Positions 51,216-60,896 of a stretch of 64,000 nt of DNA are shown here, piece by piece (the first letter of the stretch is position 1; each line of letters opens with the position of its first letter). This DNA comes from Paenibacillus sp. 1011MAR3C5 (GTDB lineage: Bacteria > Bacillota > Bacilli > Paenibacillales > Paenibacillaceae). A program made the translations under genes and the position numbers. The DNA lies in assembly GCF_003591485.1 (NCBI RefSeq), contig NZ_QZCF01000006.1:1-64000 (forward strand), written 5' to 3'. Under the pieces are notes generated by a model, which was not told the DNA's origin, ran no database searches, and saw only the letters and a list, made by a program, of their open reading frames with translations.

Positions 51216-51261
51216 AAGAGGCTTTCCCTTGACCATCCTATTCATAGGAGGTGAATGGAAG

Positions 51262-51417
51262 ATGGCAAAGGACGTATTATGTGAAGTGAACTCATGCAAG
51301 TTTTGGGCGGCAGGGAACAATTGCGATGCGAGCAGAATCTATGTGGTCAGCAATCGCGGCAAACAGGCAAGCCATTCCGAAGAAACCGACTGCAAAACAT
51401 TTGAATCAAAGATTTAA
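51262..51417 (+). CDS. DUF1540 family Cys-rich small protein
   Basis: A 51-residue protein with the family pattern of four Cys (CEVNSCKFW, NNCDAS, TDCKTF), expected to bind a metal, and an Ala-Gly-Asn centre. Members are widespread in spore formers; the role is unknown. The ATG at 51262 is preceded by AGGAGG about 10 bases upstream. It diverges from cls, and a PerR-like box lies between them. Confidence 0.85.
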   Translation: MAKDVLCEVNSCKFWAAGNNCDASRIYVVSNRGKQASHSEETDCKTFESKI

Positions 51418-51534
51418 GGAACTGCCTTATTGGCGCAGCTTCGGGGCAAGCGTTTATTTTCTGAACGTTCCGCCGCTTATCCTGTACAGTTGCGCCGTTT
51501 CTCTATTGTGCGTCTGCCTTCTGCTAATCATTCT

Positions 51535-52518
51535 CTACTTCGTTCCGCTAACCGGAACAGCATTATAGTATTCCTCCAGCGTCGAACCATTCGCCGCAAT
51601 CTCTCCGGCTACTTCTTCGCCTACATAGCGCAAATGCCAGGGCTCATACTGGTAACCCGTAATATCCTGCTTTCCTTCCGGGTACCGGATAATAAATCCA
51701 TAGTCCGCTGCATGCTTCTTCAGCCAATCCGCTTCCTTCGTATCGCCGAAGCAATCCGCCGCTGCGCATTTGCCGTCACTGCTTGTGACGTCTACCGCCA
51801 GCCCTGTTTCATGCTCGCTCGTTCCGGGTAATGCGCTGTACGTCCTTGCTTTCTCATAGCCATCGCGCTTCACATAACGATCGAACAAGGCCTTCTGCGT
51901 CTTGTGCGAGCGGTACGCCGACACGCCAGCCAGATAGATATTATCCTTCTCGGCTCCGGCGAACAGCTTCTCCAGCGCCTCCGCCGCTTCTTCCCGCATC
52001 ATCCGTTTCTCGATCTTTTCCTTGAAAATAAACCGGACATCCGGGTAGACCAGATCGCTCGGCTCGTAATCGTCAGGCAGCATATTGAATGGATTCACCA
52101 GCGCTTCTACGCTTTCCGGCTTGCCAATTACTGCAATGGCTCCATCTTCGCCTTTGGAGATGCCGGCTTGTCCACCATCAGCAGATCCCGGCTTGCCTGT
52201 CGCAGGAGGCGCTGTCGCTTCTCCGCCGCTTGGCTTATCCGTTGTAGGAGGCGTTGTCGCTTCTCCGCCGCTTGGCTTGTCCGTCGCAGAAGTCTCTGGA
52301 GCCTCGCCGCTAACCGGAGTCCCACCCGTCTCTCCGCCCGGTTCCTGCGGCGTCTGCCCGGATACTTCCCCTTCGCTTTCGCCGGAGCCGTCATCCGCCC
52401 CTTCCGCCAGCTTCGGCGGCGTCTCTGTGACCGCTTCCTTCTTCTCCAAGACGGCATATGCGCCCAGCACAACGACGACCGCGAGTGCGACAAGCATCAA
52501 AAACTTCCCTCTGCCCAT
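51535..52518 (-). CDS. M15 family D-alanyl-D-alanine carboxypeptidase (VanY type)
   Basis: Trims the terminal D-Ala of peptidoglycan stem peptides outside the cell. A 327-residue protein with an N-terminal membrane anchor (about 6-22). A low-complexity linker (about 35-125) contains two copies of TDKPSGGEAT and is rich in Pro, Gly, Glu and Thr. The catalytic M15B domain follows (about 140-320). The zinc site is visible: SEHETGLAVDV and YEPWHLRYV. The ATG at 52518 has AGGAGG 7 bases upstream. No van genes accompany it, so it is most likely part of normal wall metabolism. Confidence 0.9.
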   Translation of the reverse strand: MGRGKFLMLVALAVVVVLGAYAVLEKKEAVTETPPKLAEGADDGSGESEGEVSGQTPQEPGGETGGTPVSGEAPETSATDKPSGGEATTPPTTDKPSGGEATAPPATGKPGSADGGQAGISKGEDGAIAVIGKPESVEALVNPFNMLPDDYEPSDLVYPDVRFIFKEKIEKRMMREEAAEALEKLFAGAEKDNIYLAGVSAYRSHKTQKALFDRYVKRDGYEKARTYSALPGTSEHETGLAVDVTSSDGKCAAADCFGDTKEADWLKKHAADYGFIIRYPEGKQDITGYQYEPWHLRYVGEEVAGEIAANGSTLEEYYNAVPVSGTK

Positions 52519-52635
52519 TCTAGTTCCTCCTGTTCCCAACTTGGCATATCCTATCTATTGACGTCTGCAGGCACCAGGATGATGCGACTAATGATTGTTA
52601 ATATTCGACATTCCTGTTAAGGGCCCTTTTGCCTT

Positions 52636-52665
52636 TTGACAATTACCTCCCAGAAGGCGCATAAT
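52636..52665 (+). promoter_or_regulatory. ltaS promoter
   Basis: TTGACA (52636-52641), 18 bases, CATAAT (52660-52665), with start near 52672. The first ATG codons of the long reading frame (52664, 52670) fall inside or before this start and cannot be used. Confidence 0.75.
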
Positions 52666-52762
52666 GATAATGGATTTACAATACGATTATAATCATAGAA
52701 AAAAAGCGCTGGCGGCTGGCTCGGAGAGAAAGCCGGTTTTTGCTGTGAAAGGTAGGGTCAAA

Positions 52763-54634
52763 GTGTCAATCATAACATCAAAGCGGCTATTGAGCACTCG
52801 TCCCATTTTGTTTTTTTCGCTCATTATGCTTCTCAAAAGCTACTTGGCGTGGATGGTTATTTTCGAGGGCGGTCCGTCTTGGACGACCATGCTCAAAGAA
52901 ATTCCATTCGTGCTCATCGTCTACTGTCTCATTGAATGGTTCGCCAGCAAGAGGAAGCTTCTCTATTATCTCATAGCGAACCTAACCATGACATCTATTC
53001 TATTTGCAGTCATCATGTATTACAAGTATTACGGCGTAATTGTCACCTATTTCGCGCTTGCCCAGGTGAATCAGGTTACTGCGGTCAAAAACAGCGTATT
53101 TTCGCTCATGGACCCGTATTTCTTGTTCATCTACACGGATATCGTTATTCTGATGTTCCTCATGTTCCGCAAGAGTAAAGCAGTAGAGTGGAAAAACTCA
53201 TTCAAGCGCAAAGAGAATACCAGATTTGTCGTTGGCTTGCTGACGGTATCGTTAGTCATCTGCCTGTTCAATGTACTGCCGAACCGCGCCAGTATGAACG
53301 AGATCGTCAAAGCGGAGCAAATGGGCATTCTCAATTATGAGGCTTATACCATCTTCTCCAACAAGGATATCGACTATGTCGATCCAGACCAAATCTCGCA
53401 AGAGAAGATTAATACCGTCAAGAAAACTCAGCCTCCAGCCGAACCATTTCTGCAAGGAACGGCCAGCGGCAAGAACCTGATTATCCTGCAAATGGAATCT
53501 ATGCAAAATTTCCTGGTTGGCCTAAGCATCGATGGTAAAGAAATTACACCGAATCTGAACAAGCTGGTGAAGGAAAACAGCTACTTCAAGCACTTCTACC
53601 AACAGGTTGGACAAGGCAATACATCCGATGCTGAATTCGTCGTCAATACGTCGCTGTATATCCCGCCTCGCGGCGCAGCGACCCAGATGTATGCAGGCAA
53701 AGAGCTGCCTAGCTTGCCGAAGCTGCTGAAGGGCCACGGCTACGATACGGCGACATTCCACACGAATGTCGTTGAATTCTGGAACCGCGGCGAGCTGTAC
53801 AAAGCGATCGGCTTCGACCGTTATTACGACGCCGAGTTTTTCGGAACCGAAGATACTGTATTTTTCGGCGCTTCCGACGATATGCTGTATAAGAAAACGT
53901 TAGATGAACTGAAGCGTATGGATCAAAATGAAAATCCATTCTACGCTCAGGTCATCTCCATGACGGCGCATCATCCGTACACGATACCGGATGACAAGCG
54001 ACTTATTACACTGCCAGAACGATACAACAACACACTAGTTGGCGATTATATCATCTCGCAGAACTATGCCGACCACGCATTAGGCAAGTTCATTGAAGAC
54101 CTGAAGACGCTGGGAATATGGGATAACAGCTTAATCGTTCTATACGGGGACCATCTGGGACTGCCTATCTACTCCCTGGATCGCCATGAGAAGGATCTGA
54201 TGGCTGAAATTTATTCGCGTGATTACACGTACACGGATATGATCAATATCCCGCTTGTCATCGTGAATCCGGACAAAACCGTACAACCGGCACAATACGA
54301 GCAGCTTGGCGGACAAGTCGACGTGCTGCCGACCGTAGCTAATTTAATGGGTATGTCTTTGGACGACCAGGTTCATTTTGGCCAGGACTTGTTCAATCAG
54401 ACCTACAATATCCTGCCTCAACGCTACTACCTGCCGAGCGGCTCGTTCCTGAGCAGCCAAGAGCTGTTCATGTCAGGCAGCGGCTTCGAGGACGGCAAGC
54501 ATTATCCGCTTGCTGGCGATGGCAATGAGGAAAACAAGGCAACCGAAGATGAATTCGAGCGCGCGCTGGAACTGCTGAATTTGTCTGACAGCTACGTGAA
54601 CCATTTGCCGAATTGGAAGAAAGAACAGAAATAA
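52763..54634 (+). CDS. ltaS: Lipoteichoic acid synthase family protein
   Basis: A membrane-bound sulfatase-fold enzyme that polymerises glycerol phosphate from phosphatidylglycerol onto a lipid anchor. Five N-terminal helices (about 10-170) precede the extracellular domain. The catalytic Thr is Thr287 (GNTSDAEFV), with MESMQNF and GDHLG metal-site residues visible. The GTG at 52763 has AAAGGTAGGG upstream and gives the usual start (KRLLSTRPILFFSLIMLLKS close to the N-terminus). The longer frame to 52664 would begin inside the promoter. Confidence 0.92.
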   Translation: MSIITSKRLLSTRPILFFSLIMLLKSYLAWMVIFEGGPSWTTMLKEIPFVLIVYCLIEWFASKRKLLYYLIANLTMTSILFAVIMYYKYYGVIVTYFALAQVNQVTAVKNSVFSLMDPYFLFIYTDIVILMFLMFRKSKAVEWKNSFKRKENTRFVVGLLTVSLVICLFNVLPNRASMNEIVKAEQMGILNYEAYTIFSNKDIDYVDPDQISQEKINTVKKTQPPAEPFLQGTASGKNLIILQMESMQNFLVGLSIDGKEITPNLNKLVKENSYFKHFYQQVGQGNTSDAEFVVNTSLYIPPRGAATQMYAGKELPSLPKLLKGHGYDTATFHTNVVEFWNRGELYKAIGFDRYYDAEFFGTEDTVFFGASDDMLYKKTLDELKRMDQNENPFYAQVISMTAHHPYTIPDDKRLITLPERYNNTLVGDYIISQNYADHALGKFIEDLKTLGIWDNSLIVLYGDHLGLPIYSLDRHEKDLMAEIYSRDYTYTDMINIPLVIVNPDKTVQPAQYEQLGGQVDVLPTVANLMGMSLDDQVHFGQDLFNQTYNILPQRYYLPSGSFLSSQELFMSGSGFEDGKHYPLAGDGNEENKATEDEFERALELLNLSDSYVNHLPNWKKEQK

Positions 54635-54637
54635 CAG

Positions 54638-54692
54638 AAGGTCCTCCCCTCATAGCTGACTTGTGCAGCATGGGCGGGAGGACCTTATTTAT
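54638..54692 (+). terminator. ltaS terminator
   Basis: AAGGTCCTCCC (54638-54648) pairs with GGGAGGACCTT (54676-54686), followed by ATTTAT. The stem is 11 bp. Confidence 0.8.
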
Positions 54693-54770
54693 ATACAGTC
54701 ATAACAGCTATAGCTACATTCGCACCTAACGCTGTTGAATTACGCACCTTCACGGGCACTCGTCAATTCA

Positions 54771-55241
54771 CTAAGCCTTGACCGCTTTGAGAACCTCTGC
54801 CGCATGGCCGTCTACGCTGACGCTGCGCCATTCGCGCACCAACGTGCCTTCTTCATTAATGATAAAGGTCGAACGCTCCACGCCAAGGAAGGTCTTGCCT
54901 CCCCAACTGAGCTCCTTCCACACGCCGAACAGCTCCGACACCTTATGGTCCGTATCCGACAGAAGGAGGAACGGCAGCTTGTATTCGCTCACGAATTGCT
55001 CGTGGGATGTCAGATCATCCGGGCTAATGCCCACCACTTCTGCTTGATTCGCCGCGAATTCGCCATTGAAATCACGGAAATCGCAGGATTCAGCCGTACA
55101 ACCCGGTGTCATATCCTTTGGATAGAAGTAAATGACCAGCTTCTTGCCCTTATAATCGCTTAGCGATATATCTTTGCCATTCGAGGCGTGCAAGGTGAAA
55201 TCCGGCACCCTTTCTCCAACCTTTACTACTCCATTGCTCAT
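54771..55241 (-). CDS. bcp: Thiol peroxidase of the BCP (peroxiredoxin Q) type
   Basis: Reduces hydroperoxides with thioredoxin. The 156-residue peroxiredoxin has the peroxidatic Cys in DMTPGCTAESCDF, with the second Cys five residues on, as in atypical 2-Cys BCP. PGC, FLLLSDTDHKVSELFGV and the ERSTFIINEEG strand are typical. AAAGGAGG precedes the ATG. It follows the VOC protein gene by 25 bases on the same strand, so it is the likely third gene of an asparaginase-VOC-bcp transcript. Confidence 0.95.
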   Translation of the reverse strand: MSNGVVKVGERVPDFTLHASNGKDISLSDYKGKKLVIYFYPKDMTPGCTAESCDFRDFNGEFAANQAEVVGISPDDLTSHEQFVSEYKLPFLLLSDTDHKVSELFGVWKELSWGGKTFLGVERSTFIINEEGTLVREWRSVSVDGHAAEVLKAVKA

Positions 55242-55266
55242 CTTTCTTCTCCTCCTTTAAATGGAC

Positions 55267-55959
55267 TTAACCCAATATCGATTCTCTGCGTATAACCAGT
55301 CCCGATTCGTCTTCCTCCAGCGTCAACGGGCCTATGCCCTTCACATTAGCTTGGAACGGAAAGCATTCCGCCGTCAAATTCGTAAAGTGCCATCTTCGCC
55401 CCGGCTTGACGACAATCAAGATCCCTTCCTCGTCGCCAACCGGATTAAAGACGGAATCCCGCCTTTTGTAGGTAGGGATGCCAAGCGCCTCCAGCTCATC
55501 CACAGCACGCGGCACATCCTTCGTCGGCATTCCCATCTCACTGATGCCAAGCAAATCGCGCTTCGGATCAAACGGCCGGTCTACCGCATTGTCCATCGTA
55601 TGACGCGCAATCAGCTCTAGAATGTTGCCAGCCGTATCGAGAAAGTATACCGAATGAGAGTCCCATAGCTCGCTGTAGGAGATATCCTCTCCGTCCTCTG
55701 AGCCGATCTCTACCCGGCTTTCAATCCATCGCTTCGCCTCATCCAGCTTGTTCTCTGGAATATTGATCGCAAAGTGGTAATACGGCGCCGTACCTGTATC
55801 AGCCGGCTGATGAAGAAAGGTCAGGCTCGTGTATCCTGTCTGCACCGTAAAGCGATTCTCAGCTGACTCCCTAATCGGCAAGCCCAGAACATCCCGATAG
55901 AACGGCATTAGTTCATCCGGACGCTTATCCGTGAACAACGTGACCGAGTCCATGATCAT
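55267..55959 (-). CDS. VOC family (glyoxalase/bleomycin resistance fold) protein
   Basis: A 230-residue protein with two VOC modules. The first (1-120) has the FYRDVLGLPI and YYHFAINIP strands and the LDTAGNILELIARH metal-ligand end. The second (about 135-215) is more degenerate (GISEMGMPTKDVPRAV, EEGILIVVKPGRRW). Family members are dioxygenases, isomerases or ligand binders; no substrate can be assigned. It starts within the asparaginase stop (ATGA overlap), so it is translationally coupled. Confidence 0.85.
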   Translation of the reverse strand: MIMDSVTLFTDKRPDELMPFYRDVLGLPIRESAENRFTVQTGYTSLTFLHQPADTGTAPYYHFAINIPENKLDEAKRWIESRVEIGSEDGEDISYSELWDSHSVYFLDTAGNILELIARHTMDNAVDRPFDPKRDLLGISEMGMPTKDVPRAVDELEALGIPTYKRRDSVFNPVGDEEGILIVVKPGRRWHFTNLTAECFPFQANVKGIGPLTLEEDESGLVIRRESILG

Positions 55960-57020
55960 GACAGCACCTCTAGCTTCTCATAATAAATCGACTCGCTTCG
56001 AATAAATTCGTCCCGCGCCTCATCCTCTGCGATCATGCCGTAAGCCAGCATCAGCTTGGTCAAAGCAGCTTCTATGGATATATTTTCAATGAACCGGGCC
56101 CCGGCGTCAATCAGCCGATGTGAGGAATCGTATAACGCGTCGGATGCGTTTTTGATGGGGCATAAGTAGCAATCAATCCCCAGCTCCCGATTCTTCTTGA
56201 TAAAAGCGGTCAACGAATACGGTCCCGACTCCAGCGCATTCGCTGTACCGGAATGATGAAGATCATGCAGAATGACACGCGGCTTCTTCTTGTTGAAGTC
56301 GTACAGCTCATAATTCAAGCCCGGATACGGCTTTATGTATAAAACGGCATCCTCTAGCTTCAGCGTCGACGGTTCCCACGACAACGTGCTGGCGCGCGGA
56401 GTTAAGCCGGCCGGATCAGGATTGCGCCGGTCCGCCACCAGTTGGAAAGTTCTGTCGCTGGCCATCTTCCCATAGACGAGCTCATATGGACTGAGGAATT
56501 GGTCCGTGAAGGACTCGTTTTGGAATATTCTTGTGCCCAAGTACACAAGCGGCTCGCCTTTATTATTTTCATAGACGACAAAGATGCCGGGAAGTGACGC
56601 GTTCACAATAAAATCAATGGAACTCGATAGATTACGAAGACCGTTGCTCCGAACGTCAGCGATCGGATAGTTGCTTGCTGTCAATACCAGCGGGATCGGA
56701 ATGTCTGCGAACAGATAACTCATCATTGCGGCTGTATAAGCCAGCGTGTCCGAACCATGCGTGACGATTAGGCCTTCATAAAGGCTCCAATCAACTTCCC
56801 GGATAGCTGAGGCTAGAACAGACCAATCCTGCGGGGTTAAGTTCTCGCTGAGCAGGTTCAGCGGCTGAATCGTATCCAGCTGTACATCGTTTCGATAGAA
56901 GGGTTGCTTGCGATACTCCTCCAGCAGCGTATAAGAGCCGCTGTCGCTTACGTTGATCGCCAGTCCCTCCGCCTTGCTTCCAATGGTGCCTCCCGTGAAA
57001 ATTACCAAAAGCCGCTTCAT
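55956..57020 (-). CDS. L-asparaginase/glutaminase family protein
   Basis: Hydrolyses L-asparagine to aspartate and ammonia. The 354-residue cytoplasmic enzyme has the nucleophile Thr motif FTGGTIGS (about residue 10), the second-site THGSDT (about 86-91) and the Lys in the ASNYPIADVRSNG region. No signal peptide is present, so it resembles type I. The ATG at 57020 follows GGAGG by 6 bases; a longer frame by seven codons has no site of its own. It overlaps the VOC gene by four bases. Confidence 0.9.
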   Translation of the reverse strand: MKRLLVIFTGGTIGSKAEGLAINVSDSGSYTLLEEYRKQPFYRNDVQLDTIQPLNLLSENLTPQDWSVLASAIREVDWSLYEGLIVTHGSDTLAYTAAMMSYLFADIPIPLVLTASNYPIADVRSNGLRNLSSSIDFIVNASLPGIFVVYENNKGEPLVYLGTRIFQNESFTDQFLSPYELVYGKMASDRTFQLVADRRNPDPAGLTPRASTLSWEPSTLKLEDAVLYIKPYPGLNYELYDFNKKKPRVILHDLHHSGTANALESGPYSLTAFIKKNRELGIDCYLCPIKNASDALYDSSHRLIDAGARFIENISIEAALTKLMLAYGMIAEDEARDEFIRSESIYYEKLEVLS

Positions 57021-57141
57021 AAGCAGCCTCCCTCCACTCATATCATGCTGTCATTGTTCAAGATTTCCTTCTTTGGGCAACGCAATACGTCCATCTTACT
57101 ACCTGCGAAGTCGAATGTCTAAGTTCAATCTGGCCCCAAAT

Positions 57142-57183
57142 CAAAAAAGAAACCCGAACCTCAATGATCGAGGCTCGGGTTTC
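57142..57183 (-). terminator. Terminator of the MMPL gene
   Basis: On the minus strand GAAACCCGA (57175-57183) pairs with TCGGGTTTC (57149-57157) around an inner CTC/GAG stem, then TTTTTT. Confidence 0.85.
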
Positions 57184-57187
57184 CAAC

Positions 57188-60100
57188 CTAATGTTCTTCC
57201 CTATTGGAGCTAATGACTGCATACTGCTTCAATTCTCTGCTTGATGACTCGCGCTTCATCATGAACGGCCACCAGTTGGCTTCGCCAAAGGTGCGTACCA
57301 TCACCGGAATGAAGAGCGGCAAGATCACTAGAGCGTACAGGAACAGCCCGCACAAGACGACCGTCGCGATCTGCAGAAGCGACATGACGCCGGAAGGCAG
57401 CATTGCCGCGAAGGTTCCGCCCAGAATGACCGCCGCGGACATGATGACCGCGCCCATGTTCTTCATCGCCTCCAGAATCGCCTTCTTCGGATCCAGGTCC
57501 TTGTATTCCTTGAAGCGGTCCATCAAGAAGATGCTGTAATCGACGCCTAGCGCAATCAGCATGACGAAGCCGAAGAACGGCACCGCCCAGCTGATGCCGG
57601 ATAATCCCAGCATGCGGACGAAGATCACTTCTGTCATCGCCAGCGACGTGTAGAACGTGACCAGCAATGAAGCGACGATATAAATCGGAATAATAATAGA
57701 ACGGAACAGCACGATCAAGATAAGGGAGATGCCGATCAGCATGAGCATAACCGTTCTGGAATAGTCCCTGTTCGAGATTGTGCTCAGATCATGATTCATA
57801 CTCGTAACGCCGCCAATCGCGACCTCCGCTCCCGACAGCGGTGTGCCTTGGAAGGCCCGTTTGACCGCAGCATTCAGAGCTTCTATCTCCGCCATCGTGT
57901 CTTGCGCATACGGATTGCTTTCGAAGATAACGTCCAGCTTCGCCGTCTTGCGGTCAGGCGACATATAGACATCCAGCGACGCTTGGAACTGTTCATCCTC
58001 AATCGCTTCCTGTGGGATATGCCAGCCGGTCATGTTCTTATCCGACGCGCCAGCCAAGCCTTGAAGGTAACCGCCTGCCGATGCCAGGCCGTCCGTAACT
58101 TGGGTTAAACCGTCTACGCTCTGATCCAATCCGCTCGTCAGTTCGCCGAGCTGATCGCCTAACGAGGCGAAGCCGACCTTCAGTTCTTCCCCTCCTTTGG
58201 CAAGCTCGCCAAGGCCTTGCGTCACGCCTGGCAGCTGACCTACGATCTGTCCTTGGCCCGCCGCCGCCTGGCCAATGCCGTCCTTCAGCTCGCCGAGACC
58301 CTTCGCGAGCTGCATCAAGCCTTCCGCAAGTGCAAACTGACCGGCAGACGCTTCAGCAAACCCTTTGTTGGCCTGTTCTACACCGGCAGAGATTCCGGCC
58401 AGACCTTTGTTCAGCTCCGCAAGCTGCGCGCCCAGCGCGGCAGCGCCCTGCTGCATGCCGGACAACGCGCCCAGCGCCTGCTGGAAGGCTTCGTCCTGCT
58501 TCAGCTCCGGATGACTCTCTTGCAGGCTATCGAGGCCTGCCGTTACGCCTGCAAGGCCTTCCGCCAGCTTCGCTTGCTCCGTGGCAATCGTTTCGTAACC
58601 GCCGTTTAGTTGCGACAGTCCCCCGCCCAGATCTTTATAGCCGGTCAGCAATTCTGTGCTGCCCGCGGCAAGCTTCTCGGCGCTTTCCTGCGCCTCAGTC
58701 AAGCCGCTGAGCAGTTCCTGCGCTCCAACGGTGCCGTCATCAAGCCCCTTCTGAATCGCCTTCAGACCGGATGCCAACGCCTCTATCCCAGACCTTAGCT
58801 CCTTCGTACCGCTGACAAGCTGTCCGGCGCCATCTGCCGCTTCCGCAAGCTTAGGCGCGTTCTCATTCAACGCAGTGCTTGCATCGGCGAGCCCGGTGCT
58901 GATCTCGCCGAGACCCTCACCGCTCTTGCCAAGCCCTTCATCCAGCGTCAGCACTTGATCCGCTACAAGAAAATCCTCCAGTATCGCGCCAGTCGGACGC
59001 GTGGCGCTCCGGATCGTCTTCACGCCATCGACCTTAGACAGCTCGCGGCTTGCCTGCTCCAGAGCCGCCAGGCCTTCCGGCGTATCGAGTGGATCATCCG
59101 ACTTCACGATAACGCCTGTCGGAAGCGACTCGCCCGGACCGAAGCTGTCGGCAATAATATTGAAGCCTTTGACCGAATCGTATTTGTCTCCGATCTCATC
59201 CAGCGAGTTGAAGGATATGGTTCCCTTATACGCCGTGAGGAACGGTACAATGATGACCGCCAAAATAAGTAGCGCCCAGACTGGTCGTTTCAGTGAGAAG
59301 CGGCCGACGACATCCCACAGCTTGCTTGGCTTATGCTCCAGCTTGCCTTTGGACGGCCAGAACAGCGCGTTGCCGAGCAGCGAGAGAAAGACCGGCACCA
59401 GCGTGAACAAAGCAAGCAGCAGGATGAGAATGCCCACCGCCACCGCTACTGCCGAGCGGTACAGCACAAAGGTCGACAAGCCGATGGAGGCAAAGCCAAC
59501 CAGCACCGCCAAGCCGGAAAACAATACCGTTCTGCCGGCTGTACGGTACGTGTGCACGATCGCTTCCGTACGGTCACCCCGATGCGCAAGCTCTTCCTTA
59601 TAGCGGCTGATGAGCAGGATACAGTAGTCCGTTCCGATACCGAACAAGACGGCCACAAGGAAAATTTGCGTGAAATTCGATAGCGGGAAGTCCGCATACT
59701 TCACCAGGAACGCCACGATCGACTGCGATACCAGATAAGTAAAGCCGACCGCCAATAACGGCACAAGCGGCGCTGCCGCAGAACGGAATACAAGGAATAG
59801 AATAACTAGAATAAATCCGACTGTAATAAATTCCGTCTTCTTCAGGCCCTCTTGCGAGCTTTGAATCACGTCCTCATTAATAATCCAATTGCCTGTGTAA
59901 TAATGATCGACCGTTACGCCTTCAAGCGCTTGGTACAGACCATCCTGTACATCCTTGAGCTCACGTTCGCCCGCCTCAACGGTCAAGAGCGACAGAATGG
60001 TGCTTCCATCCTCCGCAACCATCTGCTCCTTCAGCTCTGGTATATCGAAGTGGGTCATCACGGAGCTTACGCCTAGCCGCTCCCCTTCCGAATCCAGCTT

Positions 60101-60385
60101 CACCAGCGCCTGCTCGACTTCCTTCAGGTCTGCATCGCTAAGTCCGCCTTCCCGATGAAAGACAAGCACGGTAGACATTCCCGATGCGCCTTCTCCCTCG
60201 GTCCCGGAAGCGCCGATCTCCTTCTCCAGCAGTCCAGCTACGGAGGAGGAATACCCTTCCGGCACCGTGATTTGGCCTTTCGTGCGAACCAGTTCCTCCA
60301 TCGCCGGAGCGCTCAGCATCAGACCCACCGATCCAAGCACCCATAGGGCGAGGACCAGCCATTTCAACTTCAACACAACCCTCAT
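57188..60385 (-). CDS. MMPL/RND family membrane transporter with coiled-coil insert
   Basis: A 1,065-residue export protein. Two sets of transmembrane helices (about 1-25 and 180-350; 890-1050) flank two large loops. The second loop (about 460-800) is a long Ala/Gly/Leu/Glu-rich heptad array like the YhgE/Pip coiled-coil proteins; the first is an RND-type porter domain (VPEGYSSSVAG, TGNWIINEDV). The sequence LFGIGTDYCILLISRYKEEL and GVDYSIFLMDRFKEY carry the intramembrane Asp-Tyr pairs of proton-coupled MMPL transporters. The ATG at 60385 has AGAGGA upstream. It follows a marR gene as a second cistron; the substrate is unknown. Confidence 0.88.
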   Translation of the reverse strand: MRVVLKLKWLVLALWVLGSVGLMLSAPAMEELVRTKGQITVPEGYSSSVAGLLEKEIGASGTEGEGASGMSTVLVFHREGGLSDADLKEVEQALVKLDSEGERLGVSSVMTHFDIPELKEQMVAEDGSTILSLLTVEAGERELKDVQDGLYQALEGVTVDHYYTGNWIINEDVIQSSQEGLKKTEFITVGFILVILFLVFRSAAAPLVPLLAVGFTYLVSQSIVAFLVKYADFPLSNFTQIFLVAVLFGIGTDYCILLISRYKEELAHRGDRTEAIVHTYRTAGRTVLFSGLAVLVGFASIGLSTFVLYRSAVAVAVGILILLLALFTLVPVFLSLLGNALFWPSKGKLEHKPSKLWDVVGRFSLKRPVWALLILAVIIVPFLTAYKGTISFNSLDEIGDKYDSVKGFNIIADSFGPGESLPTGVIVKSDDPLDTPEGLAALEQASRELSKVDGVKTIRSATRPTGAILEDFLVADQVLTLDEGLGKSGEGLGEISTGLADASTALNENAPKLAEAADGAGQLVSGTKELRSGIEALASGLKAIQKGLDDGTVGAQELLSGLTEAQESAEKLAAGSTELLTGYKDLGGGLSQLNGGYETIATEQAKLAEGLAGVTAGLDSLQESHPELKQDEAFQQALGALSGMQQGAAALGAQLAELNKGLAGISAGVEQANKGFAEASAGQFALAEGLMQLAKGLGELKDGIGQAAAGQGQIVGQLPGVTQGLGELAKGGEELKVGFASLGDQLGELTSGLDQSVDGLTQVTDGLASAGGYLQGLAGASDKNMTGWHIPQEAIEDEQFQASLDVYMSPDRKTAKLDVIFESNPYAQDTMAEIEALNAAVKRAFQGTPLSGAEVAIGGVTSMNHDLSTISNRDYSRTVMLMLIGISLILIVLFRSIIIPIYIVASLLVTFYTSLAMTEVIFVRMLGLSGISWAVPFFGFVMLIALGVDYSIFLMDRFKEYKDLDPKKAILEAMKNMGAVIMSAAVILGGTFAAMLPSGVMSLLQIATVVLCGLFLYALVILPLFIPVMVRTFGEANWWPFMMKRESSSRELKQYAVISSNREEH

Positions 60386-60426
60386 CAACGATCTTCCTCT
60401 CTTCTCCAAGTAGATCTCTCTAGGCA

Positions 60427-60873
60427 CTATAAGGCTTTCACGGCTATAGCCAGTTTCTCGAAGGTCTCGATGAAGGCGATTGCCTCCTTCTCGTCGAAGT
60501 GCACGATTATATCTGATAGGACATTCTGCACGCGCTCCTCCAGCAAGCCGCTGATGCGCTCCCCCTCCTCCGTCAGCCTCAAATGGATAACTCTGCGATC
60601 GTCATCATCGGGCACGCGATCAATTAATCCTTTGTCCGACAACCGGGTAATAATCGCGGTAATCGAGCTTTTGCCCACACAAAAATATTGGGCTAGCTCG
60701 GACGCCGTACTGTTTTCGTTATGTCTAAGAAAGCGCAGCGTCTTGAACTGATCGACGGTCAATTCCTCCGGCATCAAGTCCTTTACCTTGACATGAAGTC
60801 CTCTTTCCACAATGAAGTTCGCGATCTCGTAACGGTGGATCAACGACTTCAGCAGGCATTGGTCTTGCTCCAT
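60427..60873 (-). CDS. MarR family transcription regulator
   Basis: A 148-residue winged-helix repressor. The HTH (STASELAQYFCVGKSSITAIITRLSDKGLI) and wing (RVPDDDDRRVIHLRLTEEG) are canonical. The dimer region is the N- and C-terminal helices. It is the first gene of an operon with the MMPL exporter and very likely represses it. A near-perfect 29-bp palindrome overlaps its promoter. The gap to the exporter is 41 bases with no terminator. Confidence 0.92.
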   Translation of the reverse strand: MEQDQCLLKSLIHRYEIANFIVERGLHVKVKDLMPEELTVDQFKTLRFLRHNENSTASELAQYFCVGKSSITAIITRLSDKGLIDRVPDDDDRRVIHLRLTEEGERISGLLEERVQNVLSDIIVHFDEKEAIAFIETFEKLAIAVKAL

Positions 60874-60896
60874 TTCTCTTCCTCCCCCTCATTTAA

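Noticed and set aside
51326..51568. 80-codon plus-strand frame with a hydrophobic C-terminus after the DUF1540 gene
   Set aside because: It starts inside the DUF1540 gene in another frame, has no ribosome site and runs into the VanY-type gene on the other strand.
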